Source of the DNA: Anastatus disparis
Lineage: Eukaryota > Arthropoda > Insecta > Hymenoptera > Eupelmidae
Reading direction: 5' to 3'
DNA length: 64,000 bases
Assembly (NCBI GenBank): GCA_017163975.1
Contig: JAFFSR010000365.1
Location: 1 to 64,000, forward strand
Part shown: positions 46,553-58,879 of the stretch, piece after piece
How the letters are laid out: every line of letters begins with the position of its first letter
Numbering within the stretch: position 1 is the first letter of the stretch
The notes under the pieces: model-generated
What the model was told of the DNA's origin: nothing
What the model saw: the letters and a program-made list of their open reading frames with translations, nothing else
Database searches by the model: none
Position numbers and translations under genes: made by a program

Positions 46553-46933
46553 ATATATGTATATGTATATCTGAGCGTGTACACATATATGCAAATTGGT
46601 AATACAAAAATAAATACTTAAAAATGAAAAAAATAATTCTATTCGTGTATGTCTATATTATGTATGTTTCACTGTACAGACGATAGGAAGCCAAATCGCA
46701 GACAAATAAATCGCATAATCCAAACAGCATATTAGCTGTTTATTCTTACGACTGCTTTAAAAGGTACTTCTCGGGCTTGTGAAAAAGCAAAAAAAACAGT
46801 GCGATTACAATATTCGACAATCACTCTTCTAAAAGAACTTCATATCCCAATTTTTTCAGTTGCATAAGAAGGTAGCTCATAAGAGCAGTAATTTACGTTG
46901 TTAACCATTGGAAAATTTAGCCATTAATTTAGC
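46553..46933. other. AT-rich spacer, no clear feature
   Basis: Ends in the upstream part of the decayed ORF at 46934. No supported feature. Confidence 0.45.
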
Positions 46934-47579
46934 ATAACTTTATCTAGATTTGAAGATACTGCCATCTACTAATGTATGCAATGATTGTCATAAACGCCTG
47001 CTAAAAATGATTCTAAGTGATCTTGAGTCTACATCTAAAAATAAAATCACTGAACTTCTTAGCGGAAAAGATGATGATTTTATTCTAAAGGCACCCAAAC
47101 AAATGCAGGAATTAAATGAGAGTATAAATACAGTTTTACCTGGATGCGCCTCACCCCTAAAAAGGAAAACTGTAATACCTGAAAATTTAATGGAAAATTA
47201 CGTATCTAAAACGAATAAATCCTGAATTCCCGCTTTTTCTGCTACTTTTGGAAGTAAATTGAAAAATGCGTATGGCATTCCAGTTGAATTAATAGAATTA
47301 GAAAAAAGTTCCGCTGAAAACTGATAAATGAATTTGTAGAAAATTTTTTAATCGGTTTAAGAAATATGCTTTTTCATTTCGGAGAAAATAAAACTTTTAA
47401 CTTTACTACCTTTAAAATCAAGCAGAACAGGAATTTGCTCACTATTACCGAATATAAGCGAGTATATGATAAATAAATCAAGAAATCTCGTAAAAAATTA
47501 AGTAGTTTATTTGGAGACAGATGTATAAACCGGTCATCTTATTGACGAAAACACAAAAAATATCGCTATGGAGTATTTT

Positions 47580-48271
47580 TTAAGGGGACCAGATACTATT
47601 AGAAGGTGAAATATATTGCTGAGATATATTGATATAAATCGCTGATGTTTAAATATAATTAATTTCATATGAAAATACATTCAATTTCAAACATTTTTTG
47701 GTTTAAAACATTTTCTATATCTTGAGAATTGGAGTTGTGGTGCTCGTTGAAAGTCTGGAACAAAAAACCCTTTACCGCAAAGTTTCTTCATGAGTTTTCA
47801 TTGGATTTACTTAAAATTTTATGGAGATATTCAAAATTATAGTAGAATCCATATAAAAGGAGCAGATTTTGAATTAATTTATTTTTATTTATTTATTAAC
47901 TTATTATTTATAATAATTAATAAAAAAAATTTTTTTTAAATTGGTTTTTTTTTAAATTTTTTAATTATTTGAACTTTTCATGAATATTTTACACTTACGT
48001 GGATTCTACTATAATTTTGAATATCTCCATAAAATTTCAAGTAATTCCAATAAAAACTCATGAAGAAAACTTGCGGTAAAGGGTTTTTTGTTCCAGACTT
48101 TCAACGAGCACCACCACTTCAATTCTCAAGATATAGAAAATGTTTTAAACCAAAAAATGTTTGAAATTGAATGTATTTTCATATGAAATTAATTATTTTT
48201 AAACATCAGCGATTTATATCAATATATCTCAGCAATATATTTCACCTTCTAATAGTATCTAGCCCCCTTAA
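47580..48271. mobile_element. TTAA-flanked foldback MITE
   Basis: TTAA at 47580-47583 and 48268-48271. Ends GGGGACCAGATACTATTAG and the complement of GGGGGCTAGATACTATTAG. The arms are about 285 bp around an AT-rich core (47880-47980). Inserted into the decayed ORF. Confidence 0.85.
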
Positions 48272-48377
48272 TGATGATTTCAATTGTAGTAGACAAAATT
48301 AAAATAAATCTGATGTCATGACTGTTAAAGTTTATAACACAAAAACTAAAGAAGTCAAACAGTTTCTTACTCGAAGC

Positions 48378-48717
48378 TTAAGGACGTTCACCACAAGTTA
48401 TACCATAAAAAATTAATAACTGTACAAATGCTTTCAAATTTTCATCACAATCTATGCACAACATTATAAATAAGTGGTAAAAGTTTCAAAACGATTCACC
48501 GTTTCTGAATTGAGATAGAGAACTTTGAAATTGCTATTCAGACGCAAGTTTGTTAAAAATTGTTATTTCATCGTTCTGTATCTCAATTTAAAAACGACGA
48601 ACCGTTTTGAAATTTTTACCACTTATTTATGATATTATTTCTAAATTAAGATGTAATTTGAAAGCATTCGTACATTTATGAATTTTTTATGATGTCACTT
48701 GTGGTGAACATCCCTGA
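48378..48717. mobile_element. Foldback MITE, TTAA on one side
   Basis: Ends GGACGTTCACCACAAGT and the complement of GGATGTTCACCACAAGTG, with arms of about 150 bp. TTAA (48378-48381) is on the left; the right side reads CTGA, probably a mutated copy. Inserted in the same decayed ORF. Confidence 0.7.
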
Positions 48718-48906
48718 AAGAAGCATACAGTCAATTAAGAAATGAAAATTCAAACTTACAAACAGAAAAATTGGAATTCTATAATTTAAGACCAAGTTTC
48801 GTCTTAACAAGCCTTGTAAAGCTAGTGTTTGTGTACATTGCGAAAATTTTAAACTGTTTCTTACAAGTCTGAATCGTTTTAGAGGCAATAAGAATTCTAA
48901 ATTAGA

Positions 48907-48910
<4 letters not shown>

Positions 48911-48961
<51 letters not shown>

Positions 48962-49892
48962 AAAGTAATGCCAATACTTTCCGTCAAATTTCGTTGGGTG
49001 GGGTCCTGGGATTTTCACCAAATTAAATTATGTTGTTGTGCCTCATGAAAAAACGTTACGGTGGAAATTTCAGCCCTCTATTAGCCTTAGGGACAGAGCT
49101 ATGATCTCTTTAATGTCAAAAAATAATCCATTTTTGTCCCTTTTTTGAGAACTTATATCTTGACTGCCTGTAAACCGACTTCAATTTACCAACTTTCATT
49201 TTTTCATTATAACGTCTTTTTCATATTTTCAAAAATCAATCTGCATTTATGGCAACCAAATTTCAACAAGAAAAATTTAAAAAAATTTGAACATCTTCAA
49301 ATCGCTGCAAAAAACCGAACAAATGAACGAAAACACTTTTTATAAGTCTTATTTTGAAGATATTTTCAAAACCTTTCAAATGAGTCCTGCTAAATTGAAA
49401 TAGGCGCAAAGATAGCCAAGAAATAAGTATTTATAAAATCAGCATTTTGTAAAAAATCACTTTTTTTACTAACTCAAATTTTCAGAAAAATTTATTTGAA
49501 AGTAGTTATATGCATGTACAACAATTCCCTTATGGAAAATTTCTTGGCCCGGATCTTTGACACCCTCATCTAGATTATCGAAAATGCAGTATTCTTCATT
49601 TTGAATAAACTAATACACTTACTACTTCTGACTTGAACTAATCCAATTTGATGATACGGAACAGATTAAGATTTTTTGAATTTCTAAGTATCGAATATGT
49701 GAAGGCATTTTTTTTATCTCAACATATATTCTTAAAACTACTACATTTTTAGTTTTATACCATGAAAATTCTTTCAAGAATAAATAAATAAACGTTATTT
49801 CATCTGTTGCGCTAATCTATTATCAGGAATTGCTTTTTATCATACAGTATTTTAATTTTTAATCCATTCGATTTTTGCAAAAAATATATTTA
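48911..49892. other. (TA)n, then AT-rich DNA without features
   Basis: (TA)n covers 48911-48957. The rest holds only short chance ORFs and nothing I recognise. Confidence 0.55.
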
Positions 49893-50322
49893 GATATCTG
49901 GGCAAATCTTTAAAACTTTTAATGTACTAGTGGCGAGTCATTTTGCAGCTGCTACTGGGTTGCCGCATGATGCACAATATCTAAACTGGGTTCATACATT
50001 TTGTGCAATCCTGTGACTCTATTTCTAATGGATTTGATAAGTGTGCCACCAACGGCGCAGTAGATATTTCTATAAAACGTAAATTTTTATATATGAAAAA
50101 TTACATAATTTTATGTATGTAAAAATTTACGTTTTATAGAAATATCTACTGTGCCGTTGATGGCACACTTACCAAATCCATCAGAAATAGAATCACAGGA
50201 ATGCCCAAAAGGTGTGAACCCAGTTTAGATAGTGTGCATCATGCGGCAACCCATTAGTAGTCGTAAAAAAACTTTTCAAAAGCATCACAAGAAAATTAAA
50301 AGTTTTGAAGATTTGCCCATAT
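49893..50322. repeat. Palindrome, arms of about 200 bp
   Basis: The left arm contains GGGTTGCCGCATGATGCAC (about 49958) and the right arm its complement (about 50233). The centre is near 50107. The outer limits are read from GGGCAAATCTTTAAAAC and its mirror. Non-coding. Confidence 0.72.
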
Positions 50323-50596
50323 ATTTACTTTCGTAAACTAATTATTAAACGCCCAATCAGTTAAAATATTGAGTTATTCACAATTTCCCATGCGCAAATC
50401 AATCATATAAGTCTTCTTAATTACTTTATTAATATTATGTCGTAACAAATATAGACGCTCATAGAAGCGTCCTTTTGAGTTAAATGGGAGGAGCAAGATT
50501 TGGAAGACATTTTAATGTATATATATAGCTATATAAATACATAGTATTTTATTTACTAATCACTTAACCTCTTTGGACTTCTAGATAGTTCTATTA

Positions 50597-52641
50597 GTCT
50601 AGGCGCCCAGAGGGTTTCGTATGAAGTTAGAGGTCCCACCAAGCAAGTAGGTGATTTGTATGTATTTTGAGCCGCTGAATCCGAATTTGCAACTTGCTTT
50701 TTGCGCAAGTGGTCGAGTAATTTGTTATGAACAAATTAATTGTTTAAATGGCTATAGTTTATGAACTACAATAGATGCAGTAATTTTCTCTGCTAAGACT
50801 TGTTCTTTAATGAAAAAACAAAAAAAAAATCGTTTTTGTTGCATGTCGATTCGATAATTAGAACCAGAGATATGGCAAATATATTGCAAAAAAACATAGA
50901 GACGTAGCGCAAGCACGGAAAGCCCTGGTAAAAACCTTATAACTCGACTACTAATTGATATTTTACTAAGTTCAACATGTGTTTAAAAAATGTCAGAGTC
51001 TCAGCTTTAATGATAAATTGTTATATATTACTTTTAAATGTTGATAAATAAGCTAGAATGATTTGAAGCAGAAAAAATTTTCAATTTTTCAGAATTTTGT
51101 TTGTTTATAACGAAATAATATAGGTAAGCGAACAAAATATTTCTATAATTTTGATATAGAATGATAGAAAATTTCATCTAGTTTAAGAATCTGTCCGGTC
51201 TTCTTAAATTTAAGTAAGTAGAACCTGAGATATCGCAAATTTAACCCTTTCAGTCACAGGAGCCACTATAGTGGCACCCTTTCTCATTTTCTTTTTTTTA
51301 TTGTTTAATTCAAACTTTAAGTTTAATCTTTATTTTTTTTGCATTTTCATATAAATGAGTCTTCATTTTATAAGTATCATATGATATATTTTGAATATAC
51401 GATTGTAAATAAATCTAAAAAATTAATGTATGATAGAAAATACGTGTTTTTGCGAAAATAATTCGTGATTTAAAGGGTTAAGCTGTAGCGCCAACTCCTT
51501 GCAATACGACATATGTGTGCAATATAGCGATCGCTTTCCTTATTGAAAATTCTTTTATTATAAGGTAAGTAATCTTATTCTTTTCTAATAAAATTACTTT
51601 TGACTCTATTTTATATACTTTGTCATAATATTAATGATGTATAATACATGGAGATGAAGTAGATTTAGGGTTTTAAATAATCATTGATTTTTCTACTACA
51701 ATAGTAAACAATTTACTCAACTTATGGAGTATTTTTACATTTATTTTTTTTGCGATTGCAAAAAGAACAACAATCTATTTTATTCAAAAAATTTGTTTAA
51801 CTTTCCGATTTATTAGAGTCATTTATTTTTAGCTGAATCCTTAAATTTTTATTTAATTTTCTAATACAGAGTTAAAATTAATTCTATTACAAAAGGATGA
51901 AATTACTTACCTTATAATAAAAGAATTTTTTATAAGGAAAGCGATAGCCATATTGCACACATATGTCGTATTGCAAGGAGTTGGCGCTACAGCTTAAATT
52001 TGCGATATCTCAGGTTCTACTTACTTAAATTTAAAAAACCGGACAGATTCTTAAACTAGATGAAATTTTCTATCATTCTATATCAAAAATATAGAAATAT
52101 TTTGTTCGCTAACCTATATTATTTCGTTATAAACAAACAAAATTCTGAAAAATTGATAATTTTTTCTGCTTCAAATCATTCTAGCTTATTTATTAACATT
52201 TGAAAGTAATATATAACAATTTATCATTAAAGCTGAGACTCTGACATTTTTCAAACACATGTTAAACTTCAAAAAATATTGATTAGTTGTCGAGTTATAA
52301 GGTTTTTTACCAGGGCGTTCCGCGCTTGCGCTACGTCTCTATGTTTTTTTGCAATATATTTGCCATATCTCTGGTTCTAATTATCGAATCGACATGCAAC
52401 AAAAACGATTTTTTTTTTGTTTTTTTATTAAAGAACAAGTCTTAGCAGAGAAAATTACTGCATCTATTGTAGTTCATAAACTATAGCCATTTAAACAATT
52501 AATTTTTTTATAACAAATTACTCGACCACTTGCGCGAAAAGCAAGTTGCGAGTTCGGATTCAGCGACTCAAAATACATAAAAATCACCTACTTGCTTGGT
52601 GAGACCTCTAACTTCATACGAAACCCTCGGGCGCCTAAACT
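50597..52641. repeat. Large palindrome, arms of about 750 bp
   Basis: The left arm (50597-51570, without the MITE at 51241) and right arm (51895-52641) are mirrored from TAGGCGCCC to the AAGGTAAGTAAT block next to the core (51580-51890). It shares TTAGAACCAGAGATATG with the palindrome at 26938. Non-coding. Confidence 0.8.
51241..51481. mobile_element. piggyBac-like MITE with exact TTAA duplication
   Basis: TTAA at 51241-51244 and 51478-51481. Ends CCCTTT and AAAGGG. GCCACTATAGTGGC, a perfect palindrome, lies near the left end. The mirrored position in the other arm of the surrounding palindrome has a single TTAA, which shows the empty site. Confidence 0.85.
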
Positions 52642-52646
52642 ATATA

Positions 52647-53051
52647 TTCGTTCATGTGTACCCATGATGGCTGTATGTTTTAGAATCCATAATTAATACT
52701 TTTATATATTATATCTTTTTTAGGCACGAATTTATAGTCGTGTTTTGAGTATTAAGTATGACTTAAACATAAGTATCGTTACTTGAGTATCAGCTGTTAC
52801 TTCAATTGAGTGCTACATGAAGAGGTTATCACAGTTATGAAACAAAATCACATAGATAAGATATTCGTCGGTAAAGGTGTAACACTCAATTGAAGTGACA
52901 GCTCATACTCAAGTAACAATACTTAAGTTTCTAGTCATACTTAATACTTAAGACACGACTATGAATTCAGGCCTAAATAAAGATATATTTACATGAAAGT
53001 ATTAGCTATGGATTCTAATACAAACAGACATCGTGGATACACATGAACGAA
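52647..53051. mobile_element. Foldback element with TATA duplication
   Basis: Ends TTCGTTCATGTGTA and the complement. TATA lies at 52643-52646 and 53052-53055. The arms are about 190 bp, centred near 52840. Inserted at the edge between the inner palindrome and the right arm of the outer one. Confidence 0.72.
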
Positions 53052-53354
53052 TATAGAACTATTTAGAAGCGCACAGAGGTTAGGTGATTAGTAAATAAAA
53101 TACTATGTATTTGTATAGCTATATATATATATATATATATGTGTGTATATATATAGATATATATTGCTGTTCTTTTATATATATACGTTAAAATGTCCCC
53201 CAAATTTTTCTTTTCCTATCTAACCCAGGAAGGCGGTTCTATGAGCGTCTATATTCGTTACGACATAATATTAATAAAGTAATTAAAAAGATATGATTGA
53301 TTTGCGTGTGAAAAATTTTTAATAACTCAATATTTTAACTGATTGGGCTTTTAA

Positions 53355-54678
53355 TAATTGTCATGTGTTTATGCAGCACATCTTAATATTTTTGACATCA
53401 AAGTAGTTTCGAGTATATAAAATAAGTTAAAAATATATTTTTTTTATTATATTGGCTGATAAAGTAATGTCCGATAAAGTGTGTAAAGAACGTAGCAGAA
53501 AGAGAGAAAGAAACGAACATGACTGGAATCGAAAATCAGATGTATTTTGTCGGTGGCGCGACACTCTCGTTCTAAGCCGCGAATGCGGCAGCGTTTTACT
53601 CAATTTCGTTAATCGCTCTTATTTTTTTTTCTATGACAGTTGAAGGTCTAAATCTTTCTGCAAAACTTCCTTAATATTTAATTAAACTTTTTTTCGCTGA
53701 ATGTTTTCCGTACTCAAAACTTCCTCACACACTTTTTTTAATTAAACAAATGCATCTAAGATATTTTAAAAAATTTTAAGAAAATTCGATACATGACCTT
53801 CTCATGTTTTTTAAAATTCCGTAAATGCTTCATTGCTCGTACAAAGACTTAAAATATATCGTGTGAAAATTTCAGCAAGAAATATTAAATTTCGGCGAAG
53901 ACACGGCAGGTTGAAGTGAAAAAAGCGATTAAAATTTTCCGCTACAAAAACGTGATTTTTCTTTAATAACTTAAAAACTCAAATAATTAGAAATTTTTTT
54001 TATTTGTAAAAAAGATGCGTAATAAAATTCTCTACAAAAAATCTACCATCAAAATTTAAATTAGAATTTTTCAAAAAATCTGTCTCTCACCATCTCTCAA
54101 AAAAACGTAGAATTGTAAACAGAAATATTATTTATTAAACCTCTTTGAAGACACCCTTAACCACTCCTCATCACCCCTCGTCAATCCTCCTGCTACTTCA
54201 CTACCCCTCCAACCACTCCTCATGTCATCAATATATTTGTCACTTATATTTATATATTACTTATATTTAAAAGTGGCCCACAGTATAATCTAATTATGTC
54301 CCAAGCTTCGCTTGAGCCACATAGGTTACATGTATTAAAATATATTATTCTCATTAACTAATATTATCGCTCCTCAGACGAATTTTTATAGCACACAATA
54401 AAGTACTTTCAATGACGTGATGGATTTTTTTATTTTAAGAAATACTCTTTGATAATAGACCTACAAAAATAGATTGCTTTCATTTTTAAATTATTTTAAA
54501 TTTTTAATATTTTTTATGAAATGAAATAAAATAATAAAAAATATTATTATTATTTTATTTCAACGGGCATTGCTGTTCTTTTTGACACTTAGATATTCGT
54601 TTTCACATACTATTTAACGTGGTGTCAACCCACGGCAGAGTTAGCAAAAAAAGCGACTGGATGGGGAATCGATCTCGC
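53355..54678. other. AT-rich DNA with a small C-rich patch
   Basis: CCCCTCGTC/CCACTCCTC-type sequence at 54150-54225 faintly resembles the Helitron minisatellite. A short AGCTTCGCTT mirror is at 54305. No gene; the 63-codon ORF at 53452 has no support. Confidence 0.5.
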
Positions 54679-56062
54679 GCCGCACTATGGTCTAAAGCGA
54701 CTTTTTATTGGACAAAATTAAGTATCGACTAATAGGATAGGGTTGCGGGGGTCTACCAGGGCTTATTTTGAAGGTTTTGTGATGTACTTTCATGAAAAAA
54801 TATTTATGAAAAGCTTCCTGTGACGGAGATATCTTTGAAAACCCGTCAAAACCAAGGTTTTTCCGAATTCATCGCTTATTTCTCTTTAAACATTAGTATG
54901 AAGGTAATAAGGACACAAATACATCACGGATTATTAAAATAGAGTGGAAAACCTTTAACTTACTCTTTTGTAAACGTTTCTAGATGCCATAGAACCCTAG
55001 TTACAACGATTTCAAGTCGAGAGTCTCCCTAAAAACAAGATTTCTTAACATATCTGGCTTGTTTCTTTGAAAAAATTTCTTTAAATCGTATTTTAACGCT
55101 TAAGTAGAACAGATTGGGAAAAAAATAATCACATTTTACCAGTACTTCATTTATACCCTTAAAATTAAGCCCTAATATGATATTTTTGGCTAAAAATAAT
55201 TTTTTTGCTCTTTTGTTGGATTAAATTTTTTCTTACTGGTACAAAACAATGTCTTTTGTAAATTTTGAAATAAGGGACAAGAATCCATTGTTTAAATGTA
55301 GCTCAAAAAATTTTAGAACTCTTAAAGGGTCTAGCTAATTATGATAGGATCAGGTAACCCCCCCCCCCCATCCCCCCGATGGGTTAATGTCCGATTATAA
55401 TAAAATATAATTAATTATACGGAAAAAAATCTTCTAAAGATAATTTTAGCAAAAATCTGCCTTGAAAAGTTAAAGGTTCTAAAATTTTTGAAGCTACATT
55501 GAATAAATAGATTCTTGTTGCTCAGTTCAAAACTTACAAAAGACAATGTTTCCCACCATTTAAATAAATATTAATTTAACAAGAAAGCGAAAAAAATTAT
55601 TTTTCTCCCAAATGTATGATTTTGGGGCTCAATTTTAAGGACGTAAATGGAGTACTGGTAAAATGTAATTAGTTTTTCCTAAATCTGTTTCACTAAAGCG
55701 TTAAAATAAGGGAGACTCTCGATTTAAAATCGTTGTAACTAGGGTTCTATAACACCTTGAAACGTTTCCGAAAAAGAAAATTGAAGGTTTTTCACTCTAC
55801 TTTAATAATCTGTGATGTATTTGAGTTCTCATTATCTTCATACTAACGTTAAAGGAGAAATAAGCGGAAATATCGGAAAATCCTTGATTTCGACTGATTG
55901 TTGAAAATATCTCCGTCACAGAAAGCTTTTCATAAATATTTTTCCATGAAAGAGCATCACAAGACCTTCAAAATGAGCCCTGGTAGACCTCCGTAACCCT
56001 ATCCTAGTGGGTGTTACTTAATTTTGTCCAATAAAAAGTCGTTTCGAACCATAGTGCGCCGA
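54679..56062. repeat. Palindrome, arms of about 650 bp
   Basis: Mirrored ends GCGCCGCACTATGGT and ACCATAGTGCGCC. The arms (54679-55335 and about 55420-56062) differ by frequent substitutions. The spacer near 55358 has a run of ten C. Non-coding. Confidence 0.78.
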
Positions 56063-56138
56063 CGTGAATACGGGACCCGCACCTTTGGTCACTACGCTAC
56101 TAAACTTTACAAATAATATTATATTTATAAAATAATCA

Positions 56139-57718
56139 CACAGGCCCACAAAATGAAAAAAAATGTCTGAACTTTTGACCGGACATACATATTCCCATGT
56201 ATTTTTCGACGCTGAATCCGAATCTGTAATAAAAATATAGGGTTTTCCTACCTTTTCTCAGAGTTTTATTGAAAAAACCTCATTTTTTACGGTTTTTTTG
56301 CGGTTTTTCGAGTCTAGAAAAAACAAATCATGAGATACGGTTAATTGGACTTCAAAATCGAATTCTACGGGAAAAAATACACGGGAAACCATACCTTCAA
56401 ATTTTTTTAACGCGATTCTAGTCCTCTGTATGGGGCTGAAAAGATGAGGAAATCGGTAAAAGTCGAAATTTTGCCTAAAATGGATTTAAACAATATTAAA
56501 ATTTAATCATGCGTCTTTTGAAGAGTCGATAAACATTGGAAATACTATCCTGGGGGTTTTTCAGATTGCTGATCATGAATTTGAAGTCAGATTGTGTAAA
56601 AACTACTTCTAGAGGGCGGTGACAAGAACTGTATATGGTAAATTTATCGATTTTAGAAATTATTTCAAGAATGATTCTAATATGGTTTATTGCACGGACG
56701 TGAAAGGTCTTATTGATGAATTGAAACCCAACATATACAAACCTGAAAATTGGCGACTATTCATTGATTCATCAAAGCGCAGCCTTAAAGCAGTACTCCT
56801 CAATATCACAAATAAATATGCTCCTATACCATTAGCACATTCAACAGTACTTAAAGAAGAGTATTCCAATCTTGAACTACTTTTAACGAAAATAAAATAT
56901 AGAAAACATAAATGGCAAATATGTGGCGATTTAAAGATTTTATCTATGATACTTGGACAACAATCTGGATTTACGAAGTACCCATGTTATTTATGCATGT
57001 TTGATAGCAGAGATAGAGAAAAACACTATAAAAAGAAAATTTGGCCATCAAGAGAATCGTTTGAACCTGGAAAACAGAATGTTATAAAAGATCCACTCGT
57101 TAATCCTTCGAAAATTTTGATACCGCCTCTGCATATAAAGCTTGGATTGATAAAGCAATTAGTTAAAGCTTTGGACAAGGACGGTCAATGCTTCCAATAT
57201 ATAAGCAAAGTATTTCCCCATAAATCTGATGCTAAATTAAATGAAGGTATTTTTGATGGTCCTGAAATCCGAACTTTATTTAGAGACGAAAACTTTGAAC
57301 AAAGCATGACTGATGTTGAAAAGGCAGCATGGTTAAGTTTTAAAGAGGTATCGACGAAATTTTTGGGTAATGCCAAAGACACGAATTATAAAGCTATTGT
57401 GAAAAGAATGGTACGTAATTTTGAAAAATTGGGTTGTCTAATGAACTTAAAACTTCATTTTCTTGATTCATACGTTGATCAGTTTCCTGAAAATAACGGA
57501 GACTTTAGTGAAGAGCATGGTGAACGATTTCACCAAGATTTAAAGGAGTTTGAACGTAGATTTCAAGGAAACTGGGGTATCAACATGTTAGCAGATTACT
57601 GCTGGATGATAAAAAGAGAAACAGCTGCGAAAAAGGACAAAAACGTGTCAGAAATCCACTACATCGGTCATTCGAAGAGAAACGTGTACGTAAGCGTAAG
57701 CCAATTTAAAAAAACATC

Positions 57719-57754
<36 letters not shown>

Positions 57755-58384
57755 AACATAGACAAAATGTTAAGTTTAACGTACACAATAGGCTAAGTTA
57801 ATATCTTGAATTTACAGTCAATGCTGTGAAAGACTCTAAAATTAGTATTTCAGACGTAAAATTTTTAAAAAATCGATAAATTTACCATATACAGTTCTTG
57901 TCACCGCCCTCTAGAAGTAGTTTTTACACAATCTGACTTCAAATTCATGATCAGCAATCTGAAAAACCCCCAGGATAGTATTTCCAATGTTTATCGACTC
58001 TTCAAAAGACGCATGATTAAATTTTAATATTGTTTAAATCCATTTTAGGCAAAATTTCGACTTTTACCGATTTCCTCATCTTTTCAGCCCCATACAGAGG
58101 ACTAGAATCGCGTTAAAAAAATTTGAAGGTATGGTTTCCCGTGTATTTTTTCCCGTAGAATTCGATTTTGAAGTCCAATTAACCGTATCTCATGATTTGT
58201 TTTTTCTAGACTCGAAAAACCGCAAAAAAACCGTAAAAAATGAGGTTTTTTCAATAAAACTCTGAGAAAAGGTAGGAAAACTCTATATTTTTATTACAGA
58301 TTCGAATTCAGCGTCGAAAAATACATGGGAATATGTATGTCCGGTCAAAAGTTCAGACATTTTTTTTCATTTTGTGGGCCTGTG
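56139..58384 (+). mobile_element. Deletion derivative of the CACAGG transposon, TCA duplication
   Basis: Same ends as 17945-22984, flanked by TCA at 56136-56138 and 58385-58387. It equals the left arm of the big element joined, within a TTT microhomology, to the plus-strand ORF copy and the right arm. The length difference (about 2794 bp) equals one internal deletion. Confidence 0.85.
56619..57761 (+). CDS. Truncated putative transposase fused to arm sequence
   Basis: A 380-codon frame whose ATG and first 11 residues (MTRTVYGKFID) come from the non-coding arm, joined in frame to the transposase at RNYFKNDSN. It lacks the zinc N-terminus and acidic stretch, but keeps the segment with the three candidate acidic residues and EEHGERFHQD. 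It does not have the TGA of the 21.8 kb copy, but does have its missing A near the end, so the C-terminus is frameshifted into a (GA)n tract. Whether it is translated is unknown. Confidence 0.6.
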
Positions 58385-58470
58385 TCATTAAATGAAAATA
58401 ATATTGTGACGACCTTCAGAATCTGGTAATCACATTCATAGATTGCGCTGATTATATATCACTACCCCGT

Positions 58471-58797
58471 ACGAAAACTAGCACGGCTTAAAGAGTTTTA
58501 AGAAAAGAAGAACCGTACAAAGCATCAAACGGAGAATAGCACAACTAACAGATTGGAACGAAAAGCAGCATGACTTACCGGACATTGACAAAGAATAAAA
58601 CGGTACGCGGAACTTCAAAGAAAAAAAACACAACTTGGAGAGTATCGACGAAAACTCGCAGGTCTCGTAAAGCTTTTACGAAAATAAGTGCGACTCACAA
58701 AGTTCTGTTTAAAATTAGCACGATTTATGGAGCTTCGATGAAAAGTAGCAAAATTCGTGAAGCTCCAACGAAAAAAAACATGATACACCACGAAAAG
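58471..58797 (+). repeat. 30-bp minisatellite, 11 units
   Basis: Units begin ACGAAAA-like and end in GGAGCTTCG-like sequence. Ten are exactly 30 bp and one (58501-58527) is 27 bp, although they differ strongly in sequence. A 91-codon frame (58570-58845) reads through most of it with a 10-residue period. Confidence 0.8.
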
Positions 58798-58879
58798 TTG
58801 CACTATAGTAATAATATTAGCAGAGTGAAACAAATTATGTTATAATAGAAATAGAGAAAGAGAGAGAGAGAGAGAAAGA

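Larger units (their letters stand above)
46934..48910 (+). pseudogene. Decayed repetitive ORF, split by two MITEs
   Basis: Starts with a clear frame (KILPSTNVCNDCHKRLLK, ATG 46950, 91 codons, stop at 47223). It continues with stops through CSLLPNISEYMINKSRNLV, then is cut by MITEs at 47580 and 48378. After them come KEAYSQLRNENSNLQTEKLE and CVHCENFKLFLTSL. The pattern (a stretch ending LRP, then C-V-C/H-C-E/QN) recalls a multicopy arthropod protein family with no function I can name. It is broken beyond use. Confidence 0.5.
50345..53354. mobile_element. Outer foldback flanked by TTAA, with other palindromes inside
   Basis: TTAA at 50345-50348 and 53351-53354. Ends ACGCCCAATCAG and its mirror. 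The arms are 50349-50596 and about 53052-53350 and contain the same TA-rich AGCTATATA patch. The interior is filled by two further palindromes (50597-52641 and 52647-53051). Confidence 0.68.

Noticed and set aside
53452..53643. Small ORF of 63 codons with a basic start
   Set aside because: It has no motif, homologue or gene context and is of a length expected by chance.
56040..56105. tRNA-like SINE head near the right end of the palindrome (TAGCGTAGTGAC and GGTTCGAAAC as A- and B-box-like)
   Set aside because: The boxes are imperfect, the mirrored arm does not keep them, and no cloverleaf can be drawn.
40412..58797. CRISPR-like arrays (CA-rich tract, GGTG hairpin array, 30-bp minisatellite)
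   Set aside because: There are no identical repeats with unique spacers of even length; these are simple or degenerate repeats in a eukaryotic genome.
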